Shown in pieces: positions 1 to 7,329 of a stretch of DNA of 64,000 nt. Where the stretch lies: assembly GCF_902728235.1 (NCBI RefSeq), contig NZ_CACVBO010000001.1:744001-808000 (forward strand), read 5' to 3'. The notes beneath the pieces were generated by a model. That model did not search any database. It saw nothing but the letters and a program-made list of their open reading frames with translations, and was not told the DNA's origin. Made by a program: the position numbers and the translations under genes. Each line of letters opens with the position of its first letter. The stretch's first letter is position 1. Source of the stretch: Lentimonas sp. CC4 (GTDB lineage Bacteria > Verrucomicrobiota > Verrucomicrobiia > Opitutales > Coraliomargaritaceae).

Positions 1-364
1 GCTTTGCAGGAACGCCACGGAAGTCACGAATGCAAGGAAGCGCCACTTGGATCAAACGGTTAAGGAACTCATACATGGCGCGGCCACGGAGTGTTACCTT
101 AACGCCAATCGGCTGGCCTTCACGGAGCTTGAAGTTCGAGATACTAAGCTTTGCTTTGGTCGTCACGGGACGTTGACCAGCAATCTTACCGATCTCTTGG
201 TTCACATACAGGATGTGGTTCTTGTCATCAGTCGCGCTAAAGCCCGAGTTGAGGACGATTTTTTTGACCGAAGGAACCTGGTGTGGGTTGGCATATCCGA
301 ACTTTTTCATAAGTGCGGGAATGACCGTTTCGGTGTAATGTTTCTTGAGTGCTGGTGTTTGCAT
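1..364 (-). CDS. rplE: 50S ribosomal protein L5, 3' end cut by window
   Basis: Large-subunit protein that binds 5S rRNA and contacts the P-site tRNA. The minus-strand reading frame opens with ATG at 364 (MQTPALKKHYTETVIPALMK) and stays open to the window edge, about 121 codons. It includes the L5 stretch ending GRAMYEFLNRLIQVALPAFRD. The C-terminal third lies outside the window. It follows rplX after a 106-bp gap, the widest gap in this ribosomal run apart from its ends, in the usual spc-operon order. Confidence 0.93.
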   Translation of the reverse strand, partial: MQTPALKKHYTETVIPALMKKFGYANPHQVPSVKKIVLNSGFSATDDKNHILYVNQEIGKIAGQRPVTTKAKLSISNFKLREGQPIGVKVTLRGRAMYEFLNRLIQVALPCIRDFRGVPAK

Positions 365-470
365 CGGAGTTAAGTCGGATTTCTGTCCCGGCTAAGTTAA
401 TGGATTGTCGATGTGAATTTGGAAAAAGTGCGTGAAAATGAGTAAAATACTCATTCTGGCAAGCTTCGTT

Positions 471-713
471 TTACTTTGCCTTCGCGTCGAACTTCTCAGC
501 CAACACTACATTGGAGTAGTGAATCGGAGTTTCGCGCTCTACAGAACCGCCTTCGGGGTTCTCTTGAGACTTAGGAAGGAACTTAGTGATTTGGTTAACG
601 CCTTCGATCACGACGCTCTTCCCTGCTTTAACAGAGAGAACTTTACCGCGCTTGCCCTTGTGAGAGCCAGAGATGACGACAACTTCTTGTTCGCGTTTAA
701 TTGCTTTAGCCAT
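471..713 (-). CDS. rplX: 50S ribosomal protein L24
   Basis: Early assembly protein of the large subunit. At 80 residues it is at the short end for the family. The N-terminal KOW motif is clear (residues about 7-33, VVVISGSHKGKRGKVL), followed by GVNQITKFLPKS and a truncated C-terminus. It lies 2 bp after rplN, so the two are almost certainly co-transcribed and perhaps translationally coupled. The order rplN-rplX-rplE is standard. Confidence 0.95.
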   Translation of the reverse strand: MAKAIKREQEVVVISGSHKGKRGKVLSVKAGKSVVIEGVNQITKFLPKSQENPEGGSVERETPIHYSNVVLAEKFDAKAK

Positions 714-715
714 GA

Positions 716-1078
716 TTAGAGAACCTCCGGAGCTAGTGAGATGATTTTCATGTATTTCGCACGGAGCTCACGAGCTACTGGTCCGAAAATACGTGTGCCT
801 TTGGGGTTACCATCGGCGTTAAGAATAACAACCGCGTTGTTATCAAAGCGAAGGTAGCTGCCATCACCACGGCGGATCGGTGCTTTTGTGCGCACGACGA
901 CTGCCTTTACAACTTCACCCTTTTTAACGGATGAGTCTGTGGATGCGACTTTAACATTGCAGACGATTACGTCGCCAACATCAGCTGTGCGCTTGTTTTG
1001 TCCAAGACGACGGATCATCTCCGCTTCCTTGGCACCTGTGTTATCCGCGATAAATACGCGGCTGTTCATCTGAATCAT
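716..1078 (-). CDS. rplN: 50S ribosomal protein L14
   Basis: Large-subunit protein at the subunit interface (bridges B5 and B8). Length 120 residues is normal. Signature features are the start [26 protein letters not shown], split here as [18 protein letters not shown], the internal [14 protein letters not shown] and the terminus [15 protein letters not shown]. It follows rpsQ by 44 bp. Annotating the ATG at 1078 gives the canonical N-terminus. Confidence 0.97.
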   Translation of the reverse strand: MIQMNSRVFIADNTGAKEAEMIRRLGQNKRTADVGDVIVCNVKVASTDSSVKKGEVVKAVVVRTKAPIRRGDGSYLRFDNNAVVILNADGNPKGTRIFGPVARELRAKYMKIISLAPEVL

Positions 1079-1122
1079 ATCTAAATCTCCGTTATACGGT
1101 TAAAAAATAAAAGACTTAGCAC

Positions 1123-1401
1123 TTATGCTTCGTCACCAATGCGTGGTGCTCTTTCGAGAACCTTAGTGACGCGCCAGCGCTTGAGCTTGCTAAGAGGACG
1201 TGTTTCCATGATCTCAACCTTATCACCAAGGAAGCAGTCATTTGTTTCGTCGTGAGCGTGAACCACTGTCTTACGCTTAATCTCCTTACGGTAAAGCGGG
1301 TGTGGGATCTTGTAGAGGTAAGTGACTTTGATTGTCTTGTCTCCGGAACGACTTGTTACGGTGCCAATCAGGGACTTACGGGAATTGCGTGTTGCTTCCA
1401 T
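1123..1401 (-). CDS. rpsQ: 30S ribosomal protein S17
   Basis: Primary 16S rRNA-binding protein of the small subunit. It has 92 residues with the OB-fold core (LIGTVTSRSGDKTIKVTY) and the family signature near the C-terminus (GDKVEIMETRPLSKLKRWRV). It follows rpmC after 21 bp in the conserved rplP-rpmC-rpsQ order. Confidence 0.96.
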   Translation of the reverse strand: MEATRNSRKSLIGTVTSRSGDKTIKVTYLYKIPHPLYRKEIKRKTVVHAHDETNDCFLGDKVEIMETRPLSKLKRWRVTKVLERAPRIGDEA

Positions 1402-1422
1402 ATTATTAGTCGGCTGTTGAGA

Positions 1423-1629
1423 TTAAGCAGAGGCCGCAGCCAACTTCTTCTCTTTAAGAATGGTTTCGAGGCGTGCGATTTCGCGACGCAGTTGAGTAAA
1501 TTCGTGCGGGCGCTCGACCTGACCGGTCTGCTTACGCAGGCGAAGGTTAACGTGTGCATCGTGCGTGTCGCGGAGCTTCTTTTCGATTTCGACTTCGGAC
1601 ATTTCGCGGATATCTTTTGTGGTGCTCAT
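1423..1629 (-). CDS. rpmC: 50S ribosomal protein L29
   Basis: Small coiled-coil protein near the peptide exit tunnel that forms part of the trigger factor and SRP docking area. It has 68 residues. The family pattern is seen in EIEKKLRDTHDAHVNLRLRK and the C-terminal heptads LRREIARLETILKEKK. It sits between rplP and rpsQ, with 34 bp and 21 bp spacing. Confidence 0.94.
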   Translation of the reverse strand: MSTTKDIREMSEVEIEKKLRDTHDAHVNLRLRKQTGQVERPHEFTQLRREIARLETILKEKKLAAASA

Positions 1630-1663
1630 ATTAAATGATTCCTTTGGATAAAATTAATTACGC

Positions 1664-2077
1664 TTAGTCTTCGCGAGTCACGAAGCGGCAGTGGAACGGA
1701 AGCTTAGTATCGGCCAAGCGGAGTGCTTCTTGAGCAGCAGAGTGCGAGCAACCTGCGATTTCGAAGAGCATTGTGCCAGGGCGGATCACAGCGACCCACT
1801 TTTCGACAGAACCCTTACCTTTACCCATGCGGGTTTCAGCTGGCTTCTTAGTAACAGGCTTGTGCGGGAAAACACGGATCCATACTTTACCCTTACGCTT
1901 GAGGCTACGTGTCATAGCGACACGAGCAGCTTCAATTTGTTGGGAAGTCATGCGACCACGTGTGAGAGATTGGATACCGAATTCGCCGAAAGCGAGTGCG
2001 TTACACGACTGGGCTGTTCCGTAGATGCGGCCAGTGTGAACCTTGCGGTATTTTGTGCGTGATGGAAGATATGCCAT
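1664..2077 (-). CDS. rplP: 50S ribosomal protein L16
   Basis: Large-subunit protein organising the tRNA-binding A site. It has 137 residues, normal length. Signatures are [15 protein letters not shown] at the N-terminus, the central [17 protein letters not shown] and the later [19 protein letters not shown]. It lies 48 bp downstream of rpsC and 34 bp before rpmC. Confidence 0.97.
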   Translation of the reverse strand: MAYLPSRTKYRKVHTGRIYGTAQSCNALAFGEFGIQSLTRGRMTSQQIEAARVAMTRSLKRKGKVWIRVFPHKPVTKKPAETRMGKGKGSVEKWVAVIRPGTMLFEIAGCSHSAAQEALRLADTKLPFHCRFVTRED

Positions 2078-2125
2078 GTTTCGCTCAGTTTAATAGATTA
2101 AAAGGTGTCGTAAATGACGTGTGAA

Positions 2126-2758
<633 letters not shown>

Positions 2759-2781
2759 AATAAAATCGGTGTCGTGTTAAC

Positions 2782-3117
2782 TTAGGCTTCGTCTGTAAGG
2801 ACGATACGAATATTGCTAGTAGCCTTCTTGTAAGGATGCGCCGAACCGCGAGCGGCTGGACGGAAACGCTTGAACGTAGGACCTTGCTCAACGATTGCAG
2901 ACTCAACTGTCAGCGAATCGGAAGATAGGTTGTTATTGTTTTCCGCGTTGGCGATTGCCGACTGAAGCGTTTTGCTTACGAGACGAGCCGATTTGCGCGG
3001 AATAAAGCGCAAGATTTCGACTGCTTCGGCAGCATTACGGCCTTGGATGGCACGGGTGATATCGCGCACCTTGCGGGGCGACATACGGGCGTATTTGGTA
3101 TAGGCTTGGACCTGCAT
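2782..3117 (-). CDS. rplV: 50S ribosomal protein L22
   Basis: Large-subunit protein whose extended loop lines the peptide exit tunnel. It has 111 residues. Signatures are the N-terminal YARMSPRKVRDITRAIQG and the loop region GPTFKRFRPAARGSAHPYKK. It is preceded by only 5 bp by the unusual exported-protein gene at 3123-3497 rather than directly by rpsS, so the usual rpsS-rplV junction is interrupted. Confidence 0.96.
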   Translation of the reverse strand: MQVQAYTKYARMSPRKVRDITRAIQGRNAAEAVEILRFIPRKSARLVSKTLQSAIANAENNNNLSSDSLTVESAIVEQGPTFKRFRPAARGSAHPYKKATSNIRIVLTDEA

Positions 3118-3122
3118 GAGAT

Positions 3123-3497
3123 TCAGCTGTTTTGAAGTGTTTTTACGCGGGCAATGTCTCCCGCTTGAATTGTGGAGTCGTCGACCAGCTCTAGGATCAA
3201 TCCTGCAGAGCGGTCGCTTCTTGATTCGATTATAATCAATTCGCCGATCGATTGTGTGCCGCGATTAATGCGGCAAACCATCCCGAGACGGATGCCTTGC
3301 TCAAGTCCGCCGTCAAGAATGACGACGTCTGCGGCAAGGGCAGGAACCACGGTCGAGACCGTGGCTGCGTTCGGGCTGTAGATCGACTCTTTGACGAAAG
3401 CGGGAACTTCCGCACGCACAACGCACCCAGCAAACAGAGCTCCGAAAAGGAACAAGCTAGCTAGCTTTGAGTGGCGTTGTGCGGACAAAAGGTGCAT
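3123..3497 (-). CDS. Small exported protein of unknown function inside the S10 operon
   Basis: Predicted 124-residue protein that I do not recognise by name. Residues 1-30 form a signal peptide: a basic start, the hydrophobic stretch LASLFLFGALFAG, then Cys25 (FAGC, a weak lipobox) or a signal peptidase I site after VRA (residue 29). The mature part, about residues 55-121, is a small beta-rich unit. Its pattern ILDGGLEQGIRLGMVC...IGELIII...IQAGDIARVKT resembles the C-terminal beta-barrel of FlgT-like proteins; that likeness is inference. It lies 19 bp after rpsS and 5 bp before rplV on the same strand, so it must share their transcript. An envelope protein here is odd. The frame and tight spacing argue that it is a real gene. 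Confidence 0.8.
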   Translation of the reverse strand: MHLLSAQRHSKLASLFLFGALFAGCVVRAEVPAFVKESIYSPNAATVSTVVPALAADVVILDGGLEQGIRLGMVCRINRGTQSIGELIIIESRSDRSAGLILELVDDSTIQAGDIARVKTLQNS

Positions 3498-3516
3498 GAC
3501 GTAATAAGAGGTTTAC

Positions 3517-3783
3517 TTATTTCTTGCTGGCGACGTGGCCCTTGAACGTGCGTGTCGGCGAGAACTCACCAAGCTTGTGGCCAACCATATTCTCGGTCAC
3601 ATAAACGGGCAGAAAGCTGCGACCGTTATGGACGTTGAGGTTGAGACCTACGAAGTCAGGAGTGATCGTCGAACGACGAGACCAAGTTTGGATCGGCTTG
3701 CGATCATTATTGGCCTGAGCCACAGTTACCTTCTTGGCAAGATGTGGATCAACAAAGAAACCTTTTTTAATGGAACGAGACAT
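3517..3783 (-). CDS. rpsS: 30S ribosomal protein S19
   Basis: Small-subunit head protein that complexes with S13 and contacts the A-site tRNA. It has 88 residues. It begins [19 protein letters not shown] and carries the signature [15 protein letters not shown] and [20 protein letters not shown]. It follows rplB after 15 bp. Downstream, the exported-protein gene precedes rplV. Confidence 0.97.
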   Translation of the reverse strand: MSRSIKKGFFVDPHLAKKVTVAQANNDRKPIQTWSRRSTITPDFVGLNLNVHNGRSFLPVYVTENMVGHKLGEFSPTRTFKGHVASKK

Positions 3784-3798
3784 AGCTAAAAGAGTTTA

Positions 3799-4644
3799 TT
3801 ATTTTTTCTTGAGCTGACGACCGTTACGGCGAACGAGAATCTGCGAGTTTGTTGGGTTTGCCTTCTTACGAGTTGGGAAGCCCTTAGAGAGCTGGCCCCA
3901 AGGAGACTGCGGGTGACCACCACCAGAAGTCTTACCTTCACCACCACCCATAGGGTGATCGACAGGATTCATCGCAACACCACGAACGCGAGGGCGACGG
4001 CCCAACCAGCGATTACGACCAGCCTTACCGAGGCTTTGGCTGCCATGCTCGTGATTACCGACTTCACCGATCGTTGCACGGCAACGAGCGTTGAGGAAAC
4101 GAATTTCACCGGAAGGAAGCTTCACGACTGCACGATCACCATCGATCGAAACAAGCTGAGCGGATTGACCAGCAGAACGGGCGATTTGAGCGCCACGACC
4201 TGGGTGCAATTCGATTGCGTGAATCTTAGTAGCCGGCGGGATTACTGCCAGCGGCATGCTGTAACCGGGAGAGAACTCGACGCGTTGGCTTGCGTTGATG
4301 AGTGAGTCACCTGCCTTCACACCACGAGGTGCGAGGATGTAACGCTTTTCACCATCTGCATAGGCAAGGAGAGCAATGTTAGCCGAGCGATTTGGATCAT
4401 ACTCGATTGCCTGCACGTTTGCTGGGATGTCCAACTTGTCGCGACGGAAGTCGATGATACGATATGCGCGCTTGTGACCACCACCACGACGACGAGAAGT
4501 GATACGACCGTAGCAATTACGACCCTTCTTCTTGTGATTGTAAGTAGTGAGCTGACGCTCAGGCTGCTTTTTGGAGACTTCAGCCTTGTTTCGGATGAGG
4601 AAACGAGTGCCTGGAGTCAAAGGTCTGGATTTTACGAGTGCCAT
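3799..4644 (-). CDS. rplB: 50S ribosomal protein L2
   Basis: Largest protein near the peptidyl transferase centre, needed for subunit association. It has 281 residues, normal length. Visible signatures are [19 protein letters not shown] near the N-terminus and the C-terminal [17 protein letters not shown]. The DHPM (rather than DHPH) form is also seen in other phyla such as Bacteroidota. It sits between rplW (21 bp) and rpsS (15 bp). Confidence 0.98.
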   Translation of the reverse strand: MALVKSRPLTPGTRFLIRNKAEVSKKQPERQLTTYNHKKKGRNCYGRITSRRRGGGHKRAYRIIDFRRDKLDIPANVQAIEYDPNRSANIALLAYADGEKRYILAPRGVKAGDSLINASQRVEFSPGYSMPLAVIPPATKIHAIELHPGRGAQIARSAGQSAQLVSIDGDRAVVKLPSGEIRFLNARCRATIGEVGNHEHGSQSLGKAGRNRWLGRRPRVRGVAMNPVDHPMGGGEGKTSGGGHPQSPWGQLSKGFPTRKKANPTNSQILVRRNGRQLKKK

Positions 4645-4665
4645 GATATTTAGGTCTCTTTCGTC

Positions 4666-4956
4666 TTAGACGAGTTCGATCTTATCTCCTTCCTTAAGGC
4701 TAACAATGGCCAACTTGCGGCCGCCTTTAGTGCCCGGACGGCCACCACGAGAGCGGTCTGTCTTAGCTTTAGGCTTTCTGTTAAGAATGTTTACGTTGGT
4801 TACTGATACATTGAATACCTTCTCCACTGCACGAGCGACTTCCTTGCGGTTAGAGCGAGGGTTCACTTCGAAAGTGTATTGGTTCAAGTTAGCGGCGAGA
4901 TTCGCAGCCTTCTCAGTAACGCGGAATTCGCGTAGAATAGTATTTGCAATAATCAT
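4666..4956 (-). CDS. rplW: 50S ribosomal protein L23
   Basis: Exit-tunnel rim protein that docks trigger factor and SRP. It has 96 residues. The conserved core is TEKAANLAANLNQYTFEV followed by NRKEVARAVEKVFNVSVTNVN, then the basic extension with RSRGGRPGTKGGRK. Its ATG overlaps the last base of the rplD stop codon (position 4956), which suggests translational coupling. Confidence 0.96.
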   Translation of the reverse strand: MIIANTILREFRVTEKAANLAANLNQYTFEVNPRSNRKEVARAVEKVFNVSVTNVNILNRKPKAKTDRSRGGRPGTKGGRKLAIVSLKEGDKIELV

Positions 4957-5591
4957 TACTGACCTCCGTTTGCACGAGCGATGATAGTGTCGATGCCCTT
5001 AGCGCTCACAATAATGTGGCGGTAGCGGACAACATCGAGTGTGCTCAAGTTGCAAGCTTCAGCGAGGGTCAGACCATCGATGTTACGAGCAGCAAGTGCA
5101 GTGTTTGTTTCAAAAGCATCGTCGATGATGAGAACCTTGCCGCGCTTAGGAAGCACTGCAGTCAACACCTGATTGAAAAGCTTTGTCTTAGCCTCTTTAA
5201 CTTCAAACGCTTCGATGACGGAAAGACCGCCTTCAGTTGCGCGATTGAAAAGAGCGCGACGGAAAGCAAGCGCCTTCATCTTGCTGTTAATTTTCTGCGA
5301 ATAGTCGCGAGGCTTCGGGCCGTGAGCAACACCACCATGACGCTGGTGCGGTGCACGACGTGTGCCTTGGCGAGCTGTGCCACTTCCCTTTTGACGGAAG
5401 AGCTTCTTACCAGAGCCACGAACTTCCGAACGTGTCTTTGTGCAAGCATTGCCTTGGCGGAGATTCGCCTGATGAGCGATGACTACCTGACGAAGAGCAG
5501 CAATGCCCTTGTCGTCGGTGAAAGCGGGAAACGTTGAGAATTCCTTCTCTTCGCTCTTTGTCCCGTCAGCTGAGTATACGTTAAGTTTCAT
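4956..5591 (-). CDS. rplD: 50S ribosomal protein L4
   Basis: Exit-tunnel protein; in enterobacteria L4 also autoregulates the S10 operon. It has 211 residues. Signatures are the loop KKLFRQKGSGTARQGTRRAPHQRHGGVAHGP (residues about 63-93, here quoted only in part: RQKGSGTARQGTRRAP) and the C-terminal VLIIDDAFETN. It is 18 bp after rplC and overlaps rplW by one base. No E. coli-like S10 leader can be claimed from the sequence. Confidence 0.97.
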   Translation of the reverse strand: MKLNVYSADGTKSEEKEFSTFPAFTDDKGIAALRQVVIAHQANLRQGNACTKTRSEVRGSGKKLFRQKGSGTARQGTRRAPHQRHGGVAHGPKPRDYSQKINSKMKALAFRRALFNRATEGGLSVIEAFEVKEAKTKLFNQVLTAVLPKRGKVLIIDDAFETNTALAARNIDGLTLAEACNLSTLDVVRYRHIIVSAKGIDTIIARANGGQ

Positions 5592-5609
5592 CTTAGTATG
5601 TCCCTTCGA

Positions 5610-6254
5610 TTACGCCTTAGAGGCTTTTGTTTTAATCGCAGTGCGGACGGTGACAAGGCCACCACGTGAGCCAGGAATGCTGCCCTTCACAAGGATCAGA
5701 TTCTTATCGGCAATCACTTTAACAACTTCAAGGTTTTGAACAGTGCGCTGAACGTCACCCATGTGACCAGGCATCTTCTTACCTTTAATAACGTGGCCGG
5801 GCCACTGACACATACCATAAGAACCACCACGACGGTGGAACATGGAACCGTGGGATGCAGGACCACCAGCGAAACCGTAACGCTTAACAACACCCTGGAA
5901 ACCACGTCCCTTGGATGTTGCGACTACGTCGATTTTCTGGCCTGCTTCAAAGCGCTCAACAGTCAGCGTATCGCCAAGGTTGAGATCGGTTTCACCATTG
6001 GTGCGGAACTCACTGAGTTCAGCAACTGGCTCAACACCTGCTTTTTTGAAGTGTCCAAGAGCTGCCTTAGAAAGGCGGTGCTCTTTTTGCTGACGGAAAC
6101 CAATTTGAATGGCATCATATCCGTCGACTTCAGTCGTCTTGACCTGTGTGACCGGGCAAGGACCTGCTTCGATGACAGTAACAGGAATAAGACGATTCGC
6201 ATCGTCGAATACCTGAGTCATACCTATCTTTTTACCAAGTAGGGCTATGTTCAT
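5610..6254 (-). CDS. rplC: 50S ribosomal protein L3
   Basis: Early-assembly protein next to the peptidyl transferase centre. It has 214 residues. It begins MNIALLGKKIGMTQVFDDAN and carries the family signature GRGFQGVVKRYGFAGGPASHG. It is the first gene of the S10 run here. Its normal upstream partner rpsJ lies 4.3 kb away beyond unrelated genes and a terminator, so rplC needs its own promoter within 6255-6489. That stretch is AT-rich around 6395-6420, but I see no convincing sigma-70 site. Confidence 0.97.
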   Translation of the reverse strand: MNIALLGKKIGMTQVFDDANRLIPVTVIEAGPCPVTQVKTTEVDGYDAIQIGFRQQKEHRLSKAALGHFKKAGVEPVAELSEFRTNGETDLNLGDTLTVERFEAGQKIDVVATSKGRGFQGVVKRYGFAGGPASHGSMFHRRGGSYGMCQWPGHVIKGKKMPGHMGDVQRTVQNLEVVKVIADKNLILVKGSIPGSRGGLVTVRTAIKTKASKA

Positions 6255-6489
6255 AATACTAATAGGCAGGTGGAACTGGATGCTCCGTTTACTAGACCTG
6301 CGTTAGTGGTTAAAATAAAATGTGATTGATCGCCTCAGATGGGAAGCGAGCGACGGAAAAAAGAGGACTATGCCTCCCTCGTCAACCTCGTAATCTTAAA
6401 AAATGAATTATTTTTCAAGTAATACACATCCTCCCCCATAATTGACCGATTTGCAGAACCGCGCAGACCTCAACCCCTAAAGGAAATAA

Positions 6490-6512
6490 GGCCGCGCTCC
6501 AAGAGCGCGGCC
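6490..6512 (-). terminator. Intrinsic terminator of the ssb-like gene
   Basis: Perfect 10-bp inverted repeat GGCCGCGCTC / GAGCGCGGCC with a 3-base CAA loop. On the minus strand it is followed by CTTATTTCCTTT. It begins 30 bp after the stop of the ssb-like gene and separates it from the rplC promoter region. Confidence 0.8.
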
Positions 6513-6541
6513 TCATGCCTGTCCTCAACCAGCTATCCGCG

Positions 6542-6904
6542 TCAAGCCGCTGCCGAGCGACTCGCTTGCCTCGACGGTCGACGAGCTGACGAAGCAGTCG
6601 ACTGCGAGCCCCCCTTCACTTGCGGCGAAAGAAACTCCACCTTATAACCGGTCAATAGTATCCGACTGCGCTTCTCGCCACCTTCCGTCTCCCAATTATC
6701 CTGCTTCAAGCTGCCAGAAACCAGCACCTTGGAACCCTTAGACAAATAATCGGCCAGATGCGGCATATTCCAGCATTCAACCGGAAGAAAGACGACACGG
6801 TCGCCTTCATTGCAAGCAAGCGTGAACTTGCTGAGGTGCTGCTCGCCCACTTCCCGAGTTTCAATTTCGGCTGTGAGGTTTCCACTGAGTATCGTCTGAT
6901 TCAT
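6542..6904 (-). CDS. Short single-stranded DNA-binding protein (SSB family)
   Basis: OB-fold protein of 120 residues resembling the DNA-binding domain of SSB. It starts MNQTILSGNLTAEIETREVG, has the core FTLACNEGD..FLPVECWNMPHLADYLSKGSKVLVSGSL and the strand SRILLTGYKVEFL (residues about 77-91). The tail is Ser/Arg/Ala-rich and ends RSAAA, lacking the acidic DDIPF-type tip by which canonical SSB recruits partner proteins. It is therefore probably an accessory paralogue rather than the main SSB. A good ribosome binding site (AAAAGGA) precedes the ATG. It stands alone between rplC and the GH95 gene with its own terminator. Confidence 0.85.
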   Translation of the reverse strand: MNQTILSGNLTAEIETREVGEQHLSKFTLACNEGDRVVFLPVECWNMPHLADYLSKGSKVLVSGSLKQDNWETEGGEKRSRILLTGYKVEFLSPQVKGGSQSTASSARRPSRQASRSAAA

Positions 6905-7329
6905 GATATTTCCTTTTAGTTACGTTAATTATGCTCTTGTGAATGAATCTGCTCCAACGATTGGAACGCTACATAATCAAACACAGACACCTCCATACGT
7001 CAAATTAAACATGAACATAAGAGCACCTTCAATGATCCACCCACAAGCCACTCGATACGTTTATGCAATACAACGCGCCCAAAGGTCACTCATCTCAACA
7101 TTTGCATATACTGCCCAAGCCATTACAAATACAGCCTCTCCCTTATCCCAAAGAGAGGAGCTAGAAGGCAGTCGTTCGAAATTAGGAGCTGATGATCAGT
7201 GCCTCATGTAGCTACTGCAGTTCGCCAAATTGGCGACAGCATTCCTGATCCTCAGCGGTTCACGACCAAAGACTCACTTCTGACTCCTTACCTCTAACCC
7301 CTAAATATAGATTTATATATAGAGCCACT
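6905..7329. other. 425-bp intergenic region between ssb and GH95 gene
   Basis: No convincing gene. A 102-codon frame at 6903-7211 on the plus strand has no family resemblance, no clear ribosome binding site and ends in an unstructured tail. The region must hold divergent promoters for the ssb-like gene and the GH95 gene. Visible structures are a 15-bp palindrome TCGCCAA-A-TTGGCGA at 7222-7236, about 95 bp before the GH95 start and a possible operator, the heptad array at 7277-7304, and a very AT-rich stretch at 7301-7322 next to the start codon. Confidence 0.6.
7277..7304 (+). repeat. Heptad tandem array, four units
   Basis: Degenerate 7-bp tandem repeat just upstream of the GH95 gene: CTTCTGA, CTCCTTA, CCTCTAA, CCCCTAA. 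The shared pattern is C-Y-Y-C-T-N-A. Read one phase earlier the array can be extended left (CTCACTT at 7273). It is the first member of the dispersed heptad family described under findings. Confidence 0.6.

Noticed and set aside
3799-4644. DHPM instead of DHPH in ribosomal protein L2 as a defect
   Set aside because: The same form is found in other bacterial phyla, so it is a normal variant.
6903-7211. 102-codon frame upstream of the GH95 gene
   Set aside because: No ribosome binding site, no recognisable domain, overlaps the divergent ssb leader and has the composition of non-coding DNA.
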